This document shows, piece by piece, positions 8,495 through 17,268 of a DNA stretch of 64,000 nt. The translations under genes were made by a program, and so were the position numbers. Source of the DNA: Robiginitomaculum sp. GTDB lineage: Bacteria; Pseudomonadota; Alphaproteobacteria; Caulobacterales; Maricaulaceae. The DNA is taken from assembly GCA_002733905.1 (NCBI GenBank), contig NVXK01000004.1, positions 105,418 to 169,417 of the forward strand, read 5' to 3'. The notes under the pieces are model-generated. The model saw only the letters and a program-made list of their open reading frames with translations, was not told where the DNA came from and searched no databases. Within the stretch, counting starts at the first letter, position 1. Every line of letters starts with the position of its first letter.

Positions 8495-10900
8495 ATGACA
8501 GAAACGCTAAAATTACCAGTTTTACCACTCCGTGATATCGTGGTTTTCCCGCATATGGTCGTGCCTTTATTCGTTGGTCGTGACAAATCTATCAATGCAC
8601 TCGAAGAGGTCATGAAAGCAGACAAAAAAATATTCTTGCTGACCCAAAAAGACCCTGCGATTGAAGACCCTAAGCTTGATGATATTCATGACCGTGGCTG
8701 TATTGCGACTATTTTACAATTGTTGAAATTGCCAGACGGTACAGTGCGAGTTCTTGTCGAGGGCGTTTCACGCGCACGGGTCAAAAAATTCACAGAAAAT
8801 GAAGAGTATTTCGAAGCCGAAGCTGAAATTGCCGAAGATATTGAAGCGAAGACCGATGAGGCTAAGGCCTTACGCCGTAGCGTGTTTGATCAATTTAAGA
8901 AATATGGCAAGCTAAACAGGAAAATCGCAGAAGATATTGTAACGGCGGTTTCTGATATGAAATCACCCGCAAAACTGTCTGATACAGTTTCTGTCCATTT
9001 GAATGTCGGCATAGAGAAAAAACAAGAGCTTTTAGCTGAAACAAGTGTACCAAAACGCCTTGAAGCCTTGTTCACTTTACTCGAAGGCGAACTCAGTGTT
9101 CTTAAAGTCGAAAAGAAAATCCGTGGCCGTGTAAAACGCCAAATGGAAAAGACACAACGTGATTATTACCTCAATGAGCAAATGAAGGCGATTCAGTCCG
9201 AGCTTGGTGGTGGCAATGACGGTAATGAAGAAATGACTGAACTTGCCGATAAAATCAAAGAGACAAAATTCTCCAAAGAAGCACGGAAAAAAGCTGAATC
9301 TGAAATGAAAAAGCTCAGTCAAATGAGCCCGATGTCTGCAGAGGCGAATGTCTCGCGTAATTATCTCGACTGGTTATTATCAGTGCCATGGGGCAAGAAA
9401 AAACGCGTACGTAAAGATCTGAAAGAAGCAAAAGAAATCCTCGACCGTGAACATTATGGTCTCGATAAGGTTAAAGAGCGTATTTTAGAGCATTTGGCAG
9501 TACAAACACGTACCAAAAAACTAAAAGGCCCGATTTTGTGCCTCGTAGGCCCTCCTGGTGTGGGTAAAACGTCACTTGGACGTTCAATCGCAGAAGCAAC
9601 AGGGCGTGATTTTGTACGTGTGTCGCTTGGTGGTATACGTGACGAGTCCGAGATACGTGGGCATCGTCGTACCTATATCGGTTCTATGCCTGGGCGTATT
9701 ATTCAGTCTATGAAAAAAGTTAAGCATTCAAACCCGCTTTTCCTTCTCGACGAGATTGATAAAATGGGTTCTGACATGCGCGGTGATCCGTCATCGGCTT
9801 TGTTAGAAGTTCTCGATCCAGAACAGAATGCAAACTTCAACGATCATTATCTCGAAGTTGATTATGATCTCTCTGATGTGATGTTCATCACGACTGCAAA
9901 TTCGCTTGATATGTCACAGCCACTTATGGACCGTATGGAAATCATCCATATTCCAGGCTATACAGAAGATGAAAAAATTGAAATTGCGAAACGCCATTTA
10001 AGCCCTAAACAGATCAAAGACCACGGTCTACGTACTGGCGAGATTGAAATCACTATTGAAGCAATCCGTGATATTATTCGTTATTATACCCGTGAAGCGG
10101 GCGTTCGGAGCCTTGAGCGCGAACTTGCAAAGCTATCGCGTAAAGTGCTTACCAAAATTGTTGCTGGTGAAGTCGAATCTGTAATTGTGGATTCAAGCAA
10201 TATTGAGGATTTCCTCGGCGTGAAGAAATTCCGCTTTGGGGAAACTGATGAAGTTGATCAGGTCGGTATTGTGACCGGTCTTGCGTGGACACCTGTTGGT
10301 GGAGACATTCTTACGATTGAAGCGATTAGCATGCCGGGTAAGGGTAAAATGACCATTACGGGCAATCTACGCGACGTTATGAAAGAATCAATTTCAGCCG
10401 CAAACTCTTACATACAGGCGAGGGCACCTGAATTTGGCATTAACCCTCGTAAATTCCGTAATACGGACATTCATGTTCATGTACCCGAAGGCGCGACACC
10501 AAAAGATGGTCCGTCTGCTGGTGTTGGCATGGTAACGGCTATGGTTTCTGTCTTGACGGGAATCAAAGTTCGCAATGATATTGCGATGACAGGCGAAATT
10601 ACCTTGCGTGGACGTGTTTTACCGATTGGTGGATTAAAAGAGAAACTCTTGGCGGCGCTTCGTGGCGGTGTGAAGACGGTTTTAATCCCCCTCGATAATG
10701 CAAAAGACCTCGCAGATGTGCCTGAAAACGTCAAATCAGCCCTTGAAATTATACCTGTGGGCACTGTGGACGAAGTTTTATCAAATGCGCTCATTTTACC
10801 TTTGACTCCTATCGAATGGACAGCTAAAGACGAGGCCGAACTCGCGGGAATTCTTTCTCAAACGGGTTCTAATGATCAAGGCGGCATTACGGCGCACTAG
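8495..10900 (+). CDS. lon: ATP-dependent protease Lon (La)
   Basis: Lon is a cytoplasmic AAA+ serine protease that degrades misfolded and regulatory proteins. The 801-residue product has the N-terminal LON substrate domain (LKLPVLPLRDIVVFPHMVVPLFVGR), Walker A GPPGVGKTSL, Walker B LFLLDEIDKM, and the C-terminal protease domain with the catalytic Ser in KDGPSAGVGM and catalytic Lys in GGLKEKLLAA. Length is typical. The ATG follows a purine-rich GGAAATCGTAAG. It completes the tig-clpP-clpX-lon series; the tRNA-Val gene begins 17 bases after its stop codon. Confidence 0.97.
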   Translation: MTETLKLPVLPLRDIVVFPHMVVPLFVGRDKSINALEEVMKADKKIFLLTQKDPAIEDPKLDDIHDRGCIATILQLLKLPDGTVRVLVEGVSRARVKKFTENEEYFEAEAEIAEDIEAKTDEAKALRRSVFDQFKKYGKLNRKIAEDIVTAVSDMKSPAKLSDTVSVHLNVGIEKKQELLAETSVPKRLEALFTLLEGELSVLKVEKKIRGRVKRQMEKTQRDYYLNEQMKAIQSELGGGNDGNEEMTELADKIKETKFSKEARKKAESEMKKLSQMSPMSAEANVSRNYLDWLLSVPWGKKKRVRKDLKEAKEILDREHYGLDKVKERILEHLAVQTRTKKLKGPILCLVGPPGVGKTSLGRSIAEATGRDFVRVSLGGIRDESEIRGHRRTYIGSMPGRIIQSMKKVKHSNPLFLLDEIDKMGSDMRGDPSSALLEVLDPEQNANFNDHYLEVDYDLSDVMFITTANSLDMSQPLMDRMEIIHIPGYTEDEKIEIAKRHLSPKQIKDHGLRTGEIEITIEAIRDIIRYYTREAGVRSLERELAKLSRKVLTKIVAGEVESVIVDSSNIEDFLGVKKFRFGETDEVDQVGIVTGLAWTPVGGDILTIEAISMPGKGKMTITGNLRDVMKESISAANSYIQARAPEFGINPRKFRNTDIHVHVPEGATPKDGPSAGVGMVTAMVSVLTGIKVRNDIAMTGEITLRGRVLPIGGLKEKLLAALRGGVKTVLIPLDNAKDLADVPENVKSALEIIPVGTVDEVLSNALILPLTPIEWTAKDEAELAGILSQTGSNDQGGITAH

Positions 10901-10917
10901 GTCACGAAAAGAAAAGT

Positions 10918-10993
10918 GGGTGATTAGCTCAGCTGGTAGAGCATTTCGTTTACACCGAAAGGGTCAGCGGTTCGAACCCGTTATCACCCACCA
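10918..10993 (+). tRNA. tRNA-Val (anticodon TAC)
   Basis: A full cloverleaf is readable: acceptor stem GGGTGAT/ATCACCC, D arm GCTCAGCTGGTAGAGC, anticodon stem TTTCG/CGAAA around TTTACAC (TAC anticodon), T arm with GGTTCGAACCC-type loop, and encoded CCA. It lies directly behind lon. Confidence 0.97.
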
Positions 10994-11180
10994 TTTTTCT
11001 TTTCCCTTTCACACTTAATAAACCCTGCTATTCCTCCCTATTTTGATTTCGTCAAAATGAGTGTTATCGTGTGACGACTCATTCATAAAGTAAAATGCGG
11101 AACGCGTTTCTTGAATGAGGGAAGTGCAGTAATAAACACTTCCTGATATCTATATGGTCGGGGGTTCTTTGGGGATAATT

Positions 11181-12929
11181 TTGAAATTGAATAGCGTTAA
11201 CAAGGCACGGCCCATTCTGGCTATGTTTGTCACAGCTTCAATTACGTTATTGGTTGCGTGTGGAGGAGAGGGCGGTTCCTCACCTTCGTCTCCACCACCA
11301 CCTCCTCCTCCTCCGCCACCGCCAGTTTCAGCAGGGTTTAAAACCGCAGAATCGACTGTACGTTTTCTAAATCGTGCCAGTTTTGGTGCACGTATCAGTG
11401 ACGTAGAGACTTACACAAATACCGAAGTTTCAAATTGGCTTATAAGTGAATTTAACAAACCTGTGACCCTGTATCGCTCTCGAATCACAGTGCTGGTAGA
11501 TGCATTACCACAAGACGAAATGCTGTTTTCCGAGAGTGTCACCAATATTTTTATTGATGAGGCGATTGCGGGAAATGACCAATTACGCCAGCGTATGGTA
11601 TTGGCGCTCTCAGAAATAATCGTTGTTTCATCAAGCAGTGACATTGAGAACTACCCCGAAATGCTCGCTTATTATATAGATATACTATCAAAAAATGCAT
11701 TTGGTAATTATCGGGATTTGCTAGAAGAGATAACCTACTCACCCGCCATGGGCTTATATTTAACCTATCTACAAAACAGAAAAGGCAATGTCGAAAAGGG
11801 GCGTATACCCGACGAAAACTATGCGCGTGAGCTCATGCAACTGTTTAGCATTGGTCTTAATGAATTAAATTTTGATGGCAGTGTGAAGCAAGATAGCGAA
11901 GGCAATGCGATCGAGACCTATGATAATACGGACATTACGGGTTTAGCCAAAGTTTTTACAGGGTTAAGCCTTGAGAATAGTGATTTTTATGATCTTTTCA
12001 ATGATTTAACAGCGCTCTATAAGCCTATGGAAATGTTTGATAATCAACATTCAAAGCTAGAAAAGAAATTCTTGGATATTACGATTCCTGCCAATACGAC
12101 AGGTGAAGACAGCATAGATTTAGCACTGGATGCCATTTTTGAACATCCAAACGTCGCCCCGTTTTTGTCACGCCAGCTCATTCAACGCTTTGTGACATCT
12201 CACCCGCAGCCAGACTATATCCAGCGCGTTTCAACCGCATTCGAAACTGGGCAATATACATTACCGAATGGCGCAAAGGTCGGCACAGGCCAGCGTGGAG
12301 ATTTAAAGGCCACCCTTGCAGCCGTCTTAATGGACGAAAATGCCTTACGGCTGCCCGAAAATATCCCTATAGCATTCGGAAAAATCCGAGAGCCAATGTT
12401 GCGATTTTTTCAGTTCGCACGTGCTTTCAATGTGACAAACCCAGATACATCTGATGAATATGAATTACACGATATGAGCTACGCAATCGGGCAACATCCA
12501 TTTCGTTCTCTCTCTGTGTTTAATTTTTTTAGGCCAGGATATATAGCGCCCAATTCGACGACTGGGGACGCGAAACTTACCGCACCTGAACTGCAAATCA
12601 TAAATGAGAGCAGTTCTATCGGTTATATTAATTTCATCAATTTATTTATTTATGGGTACGCGTCAAATGTCTCTGGAGATACAGATCGCGGTGTCGTTCC
12701 TGATTATAGCAGGCAATATGGACTTGCCCGTGACGCGAGTGCTTTAGTCAATGATCTTGATCTGATCTTAACTGGTAAAATGTTGAGCCAGCAAACCAAG
12801 GATAGCATTATTGCGCTGTTGACAGAAATCCCAATCTATACAGATAGCGCAAATGAAGATATTTATTCACGTGTTGTCGTGGCAATTTCGATGGTCATGA
12901 CATCACCTGAATATCTGGTGCAGAGATAG
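11181..12929 (+). CDS. DUF1800 family lipoprotein
   Basis: A large exported protein of the DUF1800 family, with typical motifs RFLNRASFGA near the N-terminus, ENYARELMQLFSIGL in the middle and SVFNFFRPGY near the end. The N-terminus carries a lipoprotein signal ending LLVAC, then an 11-proline tract as a flexible linker. The ORF opens with an ATG at 11154, but a TTG at 11181 follows GGGGA at ideal spacing and gives a normal-length signal peptide, so I use it. It is followed by a DUF1501 gene, the usual partner of DUF1800. The biochemical function of this pair is not established. Confidence 0.85.
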   Translation: MKLNSVNKARPILAMFVTASITLLVACGGEGGSSPSSPPPPPPPPPPPVSAGFKTAESTVRFLNRASFGARISDVETYTNTEVSNWLISEFNKPVTLYRSRITVLVDALPQDEMLFSESVTNIFIDEAIAGNDQLRQRMVLALSEIIVVSSSSDIENYPEMLAYYIDILSKNAFGNYRDLLEEITYSPAMGLYLTYLQNRKGNVEKGRIPDENYARELMQLFSIGLNELNFDGSVKQDSEGNAIETYDNTDITGLAKVFTGLSLENSDFYDLFNDLTALYKPMEMFDNQHSKLEKKFLDITIPANTTGEDSIDLALDAIFEHPNVAPFLSRQLIQRFVTSHPQPDYIQRVSTAFETGQYTLPNGAKVGTGQRGDLKATLAAVLMDENALRLPENIPIAFGKIREPMLRFFQFARAFNVTNPDTSDEYELHDMSYAIGQHPFRSLSVFNFFRPGYIAPNSTTGDAKLTAPELQIINESSSIGYINFINLFIYGYASNVSGDTDRGVVPDYSRQYGLARDASALVNDLDLILTGKMLSQQTKDSIIALLTEIPIYTDSANEDIYSRVVVAISMVMTSPEYLVQR

Positions 12930-12937
12930 GGGGCCGT

Positions 12938-14395
12938 ATGACAGACCGTAGACATTTCTTAAAAACCTCACTGGGCGCATCACTGGGCGCAGGCGCAATG
13001 TCATTTATAGGCGGTACGAGTATTCTCGGCGCGCTCGGAAGTGCAAAGGCTCATGCGGCCAACGTAGAGGGCTATAAAGCGCTTGTATGCGTGTTTTTGT
13101 TTGGTGGCCAAGATTGCCATGATACTATTCTGCCTTATGACCAAGCGTCCTATGACGGGTACGCAGCATTACGCACGGGGCTTATGTCTAGGTACGCCGC
13201 GCAAAATGGGGGCTCTACACGGGCTCGTGACAGATTGTTGCCCTTAAACCCCACCAATGCATCTCAATTCTCGGGTCGGCAATTTGCCATGCCCGAGCCA
13301 TTGGCACCGCTTAAGTCTTTATTCGACGCAGGGAATGTGGCTATTTTAGGCAATGTGGGGCCGCTTATTCACCCTCTGAACGCCGCGCAATTCGAAGAAA
13401 GTGTCATTGCACAACCAAAGCGGTTATTCTCACACAATGATCAACAATCCACATGGATGAGTTCTGCGCCTGAGGGGGAAATTCTGGGCTGGGGCGGTAA
13501 ATTCTCTGATGCGGCTCTGGCGGCCAAGGCTAATCAACAAGAAACTTTCACAGCCATTTCAACGTCTGGGAATACAGTGTTTTTAGCGGGTGAGAATACA
13601 ACTCAATACAGCATAAGCGCAGGAGGGCCACCACCTGTTGATGGGCTTCGTAATTATGCAAGCGAGCTTTTAGGCTCTGCTTCAGATTCTGAATTAGCAA
13701 TTAGCCTGCTTGAGAAACATTATGCAAGCACAACGCAATCTATGCAAAATTTATATGGACGTGATTTAATTGCAATAAATAAACGCGCCGCTGAATCAAA
13801 TACGATTTTCTCGGAAGCGCTTGAAAATGCACCTACTCTGCAAACTGTTTTCCCCAATACACGCATTGGCCAACAATTACGGGATATTGCAAACACTATT
13901 AATATCAAAAATGCTTTGGGTGTTGGGCGACAGGTTTTTTTCGCGTCACTAGGTGGTTTTGATACTCATGACAATCAAGTCAGAAACCTTAGCCGCAAAC
14001 AAAACCAATACGCTCAAGCGATTGCGGCATTTTACCAAGCGACGGCTGAAATGGGCGCGCAAAATGAGGTAACCTTATTCACTGCGTCCGATTTTGGGCG
14101 GTCGCTTGCTGAAAATGGTGACGGAACTGACCATGGTTGGGGCAGTCATCATTTCATTGTTGGTGGTGCCGTAAATGGCAATAAAATTTACGGCGATATT
14201 CCAAAGTATGAACTGGGCCATGCACAAGATGCAGGCAGTGGGCGCCTGATTCCCCAAACCTCGGTCGAACAATATGCCGCGACCCTTGGAAAATGGTTTG
14301 GATTATCAAATGGGGAGCTTAATGCAGCGCTTCCCGCATTGAAAAATTTTACGCAAAAAGATTTAGGCTTCATGAATGGTCCTGGAATCACCTAA
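12938..14395 (+). CDS. DUF1501 family protein with Tat-type signal
   Basis: The 485-residue product has an N-terminal twin-arginine-like signal (MTDRRHFLKTSLGASLGAGAMSF) and the DUF1501 alkaline-phosphatase-superfamily-like fold. Visible motifs include VFLFGGQDCHDTILPY, GGFDTHDNQ and FTASDFGRSLAENGDGTDHGWGSHHFIVGG, whose Asp/His residues resemble metal ligands. It is encoded 8 bases after the DUF1800 gene and is surely in the same operon. DUF1501/DUF1800 pairs are widespread in exported-protein operons of marine bacteria; whether they act as sulfatase-like hydrolases is an inference only. Confidence 0.88.
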   Translation: MTDRRHFLKTSLGASLGAGAMSFIGGTSILGALGSAKAHAANVEGYKALVCVFLFGGQDCHDTILPYDQASYDGYAALRTGLMSRYAAQNGGSTRARDRLLPLNPTNASQFSGRQFAMPEPLAPLKSLFDAGNVAILGNVGPLIHPLNAAQFEESVIAQPKRLFSHNDQQSTWMSSAPEGEILGWGGKFSDAALAAKANQQETFTAISTSGNTVFLAGENTTQYSISAGGPPPVDGLRNYASELLGSASDSELAISLLEKHYASTTQSMQNLYGRDLIAINKRAAESNTIFSEALENAPTLQTVFPNTRIGQQLRDIANTINIKNALGVGRQVFFASLGGFDTHDNQVRNLSRKQNQYAQAIAAFYQATAEMGAQNEVTLFTASDFGRSLAENGDGTDHGWGSHHFIVGGAVNGNKIYGDIPKYELGHAQDAGSGRLIPQTSVEQYAATLGKWFGLSNGELNAALPALKNFTQKDLGFMNGPGIT

Positions 14396-14550
14396 TATAC
14401 TGTGAAAGCCTGTAGTTTTCTGCGGAAAAAAGGGAATGTGTCCACACAAATTTTATTGGGTGGAAAAAAAATGAAAAAGAAGGATTAAAAGCGTTGACGC
14501 TTGTGAAAGAGCAGGCTACTAAACGCGCCTTGATAGCGGAAACGTTATAA

Positions 14551-14627
14551 GCGGGTGTAGCTCAGTTGGTTAGAGTGCTGGCCTGTCACGCCAGAGGTCG
14601 CGGGTTCGAGTCCCGTCACTCGCGCCA
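14551..14627 (+). tRNA. tRNA-Asp (anticodon GTC)
   Basis: Complete cloverleaf: acceptor GCGGGTG/CACTCGC (one G-T pair), D arm GCTCAGTTGGTTAGAGT, anticodon stem CTGGC/GCCAG around CTGTCAC (GTC), T arm GCGGGTTCGAGTCCCGT, discriminator G and encoded CCA. Confidence 0.97.
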
Positions 14628-14687
14628 TTCATTAATTTGAATGGCGCGTTGATTTCATTGAAGTTTTTATCTTAATAATGATATTGT

Positions 14688-14918
14688 TCAAGACTGTGGT
14701 GAACAGCCTTCAGGCTCAGGCCCTCCAATATTGATTTTCCCTTCGTCCTTTGCATCGCTAATTTCTGCGTTTTCGTTACTGTAGCTGGTGTGTATGAATC
14801 CTTCCAAAACGAAACCATATGCAAAGCTTTGACGAATATCCTTGCTCTGTTTTCTGCCCTCGGGCCGCCTAGGCGTCTCTACGTTTTCGGTTTGGGAATA
14901 TTCATAAGAAAACGCTTT
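14688..14918 (-). pseudogene. Possible decayed minus-strand coding fragment in the 14.6-15.2 kb gap
   Basis: The stretch of nearly 590 bases between tRNA-Asp and the WD40-like gene has no ORF in the track. On the minus strand one frame stays open for about 77 codons up to a TGA at 14688 and reads like protein (RKQSKDIRQSFAYGFVLEGF ... INIGGPEPEGCSPQS), but it has no start codon. An adjacent frame just upstream (LSDELKNDEKRFLMNIPKPK) also reads like protein before a stop. This pattern suggests a gene broken by frameshifts. I do not recognise the family and coding is not proven. Confidence 0.25.
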
Positions 14919-15213
14919 TCATCATTTTTTAGCTCATCACTGAGTGACGTGCAGCTAACCCTTTAGGGCAATGTCGCTTAGTATCAATCAACAGAAGTGA
15001 AAAAACTCTCCTTAGTGCAGGCTTAAATCTGACCATTGTATATGAAGTTGGGCAGACGCCTCACTTGAAATATCTGACAGTAGCACAACAAGGTAGGGCG
15101 GTCGTAGTTTAACGTAATTTAATCTATAATTGCGATTGTCGAGATATTCCCATCTATCGTTGAGAGTAAAATGTGTTAGATAATATATGAATAGAAAGTT
15201 CAGGATCTAAACC

Positions 15214-16419
15214 ATGAGTGCCGCACCAGTATCTCCAGCTTGCAAATTTATTCGACGTTTTCGTCATGATGAACCGCTTTGGTCTGGGCGGTTTTCTACT
15301 GATGGCACGCGGATTGTTGTTCAAGATACAAGCTTCACAAAAACTGGCGATGATTATTGTAACCGCGAATATATTTGGGATATTCAAACAGGCGACATGC
15401 TGTATGGCGGCTCCATTGCCCCACGTGGATGCGCGGTAAAATGCGACTATTATGTACCCGAAGCAGCTGATGACGATCTGGTACAACGAGTTTTTAAAGT
15501 TGGGTCATCGCACCCGGTTCTTGAGTTTGAAGGCCGTATTTGGTTCGATGCTTCACCCCATTTAGCTGTTTTACATAAGGAGCCGTATAAGCTTGCAAAT
15601 GGTAGCATTCTTTATAAAAGCCGACAGCTCTACAATTTCGAAAGTGGTAACATCATTTGCGATCTTGATTTTCTCTCCCAAATACAGCTTATAAAAGAAC
15701 TAAGCTATGACGGTGCATATTTGCTTTGCTCAACAGAAAAATCCAATGAAATGTCAGTATGGGATATTATGGCGCGCAAACGCATCGCGCATTTGGCACC
15801 TTCGGATAAACGCGCAATTAAGGGGCATCTAGACTCGATACGAAGGGCTATGTTCCTGCCAGGACGCCGTGACCGCGTTATGACGATCACGAACCCGCGT
15901 GTCTATTCGGACGGGCTTGACCCTATGGCCGCGATTATCTGGGATGTGCCAACAGCGCAACCCATAGCGCAGGTCTTATGTGGCGGTGACCGGACGCTTG
16001 CACCAAGCCCGCATTGTAATGCATGCGATATTGGTAGTTTCGCCTTTGCCAGTAATGGTACATGGATTGCTGCGTTGCGCGCAGATGGGTATACGGGGCC
16101 AACAGAGACGAAGATGCGTGTATTCCACACCCATACTGGTGATGAAGTTGCTCAGTTCGAGATTGGGCAAATGCCACACCATATCGCTGGTGCACCCAAT
16201 GCGCCCTATGTCGCGGCAACAACATTTCAGAGTCCAGTTGTGCGTATATTCGAGATTGGTTCCAATCAGGAGATTGCCCATTGTTCGGCGCCCGCATTTA
16301 TGAGCGATACGCCGACAACCGATGTCGCCTTTGCTCCAAGCTCGCCAGACGGTCAGTATATACTGACAACCCATGAAGATGGTGACGCTGTATTATGGCG
16401 AATGCCCCATTGGGTTTAA
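15214..16419 (+). CDS. WD40-like beta-propeller protein
   Basis: The 401-residue product has no signal peptide. It shows repeated blade-like strands ending in W-D or W-x: WSGRFSTDGTRIVVQ, YIWDIQTGD, MSVWDIMARKRIAHL, IIWDVPTAQPIAQVL and the final VLWRMP, consistent with a degenerate WD40 propeller and a likely scaffold role. The start follows AGGA at a suitable distance. It carries more Cys than its neighbours. The stop codon lies inside a 12-bp tandem repeat that leads into the next gene's ribosome-binding site, so the two are probably co-translated. No catalytic motif was seen; specific function unknown. Confidence 0.7.
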   Translation: MSAAPVSPACKFIRRFRHDEPLWSGRFSTDGTRIVVQDTSFTKTGDDYCNREYIWDIQTGDMLYGGSIAPRGCAVKCDYYVPEAADDDLVQRVFKVGSSHPVLEFEGRIWFDASPHLAVLHKEPYKLANGSILYKSRQLYNFESGNIICDLDFLSQIQLIKELSYDGAYLLCSTEKSNEMSVWDIMARKRIAHLAPSDKRAIKGHLDSIRRAMFLPGRRDRVMTITNPRVYSDGLDPMAAIIWDVPTAQPIAQVLCGGDRTLAPSPHCNACDIGSFAFASNGTWIAALRADGYTGPTETKMRVFHTHTGDEVAQFEIGQMPHHIAGAPNAPYVAATTFQSPVVRIFEIGSNQEIAHCSAPAFMSDTPTTDVAFAPSSPDGQYILTTHEDGDAVLWRMPHWV

Positions 16420-16444
16420 AGTTGGGTTTAAAGTTGGGTTTGAG
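16409..16444 (+). repeat. Three tandem 12-bp units over a stop codon and intergenic junction
   Basis: Three near-identical 12-bp units (ATTGGGTTTAAA, GTTGGGTTTAAA, GTTGGGTTTGAG) run across the end of the WD40-like gene. The TAA of that gene is in unit one and the third unit runs into the GAGGAGG of the next gene. The length is a multiple of three, so copy-number changes would keep the upstream-frame spacing. Confidence 0.85.
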
Positions 16445-16453
16445 GAGGCCATT

Positions 16454-16951
16454 TTGAAACTGACAACGAAAATATACAAGGCGTATTGGCTGTGTCATAG
16501 GCTTTGGAAGAAGGTTCTGGAGAAAATTGGACGAAAGTGCATGCCCGTGCCCGAATTGCTCACGACAACAAAGCGTCATGCGCCGCACGATGTTAAAAAA
16601 ACACGCTCAGTGACGATATTTAAATCGGACTCTTATATCGCATCAGACTCTTGCCATATGTACATTATGCTCGACTATACACAACATCACTATGGAGACA
16701 TTAGCATTAACGATAGTTATGAAGATGGTAGTTTGTCGCGCATTAATATTTTAGCAGATGAACGCTCGAGATTTGTGTCTGCTATATTCACAGCGTGTGA
16801 TTTGAGTGTACCAAAGAATGTAGACGACGACCTTATACTGCATCAGTGCTTGGCTTTGTTCGGACATTTGGAACGAAATCCATATGCGGAGATAAGAATG
16901 TTTTTGAAAGAAAATAATATTGTATTTACGGGTGAATATTGGCAGCCATGA
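16454..16951 (+). CDS. Hypothetical protein downstream of the WD40-like gene
   Basis: I do not recognise this protein. The ORF track opens at 16373 inside the upstream gene, but a TTG at 16454 has a near-perfect GAGGAGG six bases upstream and is the best start, giving about 165 residues. The N-terminal 30 residues are basic and aromatic (KIYKAYWLCHRLWKKVLEKIGRK), possibly membrane-associating. The remainder is a mixed globular region (SVTIFKSDSYIASDSCHMYIMLDYTQHHYGDISINDSY...). It probably shares an operon with the WD40-like protein, 34 bases apart. Function cannot be assigned. Confidence 0.6.
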   Translation: MKLTTKIYKAYWLCHRLWKKVLEKIGRKCMPVPELLTTTKRHAPHDVKKTRSVTIFKSDSYIASDSCHMYIMLDYTQHHYGDISINDSYEDGSLSRINILADERSRFVSAIFTACDLSVPKNVDDDLILHQCLALFGHLERNPYAEIRMFLKENNIVFTGEYWQP

Positions 16952-16966
16952 TGCAAATATGATTAG

Positions 16967-17062
16967 GCCTGAGAAAATGCGATCATCTGAGTGTCGTTGA
17001 ACAAAGATTTTCCCCTATTATTCTTGAAACATGCAGGCCTATTTTTTTGGGTTTTCTCAGGC
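16967..17062. repeat. Long-range inverted repeat in the 16.95-17.27 kb gap
   Basis: GCCTGAGAAAA at 16967-16977 is matched by its exact reverse complement TTTTCTCAGGC at 17052-17062. Just before and inside, TAGGCCT and AGGCCTA form a second pair. The roughly 315-base gap after the hypothetical gene otherwise holds only AT-rich sequence and presumably the promoter of the next gene. The arms could form a long stem or mark the ends of a small palindromic element. Confidence 0.4.
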
Positions 17063-17268
17063 TATGAACCTCACCGAAAAGGGGCCTGAATTTGTACATA
17101 TGGTCATATTTTATGAATGGAAAAACCAGCAACGCGGCGGGATGGGGGTTTAACTATATCAATATATCTCAATATGAGTATTATATAAATACAACTTGAG
17201 TGACTGCTTTTTGCATCATCAGCAAATAGTATGTTTGGGGCGCATAGTTAAGTGAGAGTAAATAGTAA

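Noticed and set aside
15976-16374. 132-residue minus-strand ORF, and neighbours at 15935-16297 and 15980-16303
   Set aside because: They overlap the WD40-like gene fully, have odd Cys/His/Trp-rich composition and no ribosome-binding sites; shadows.
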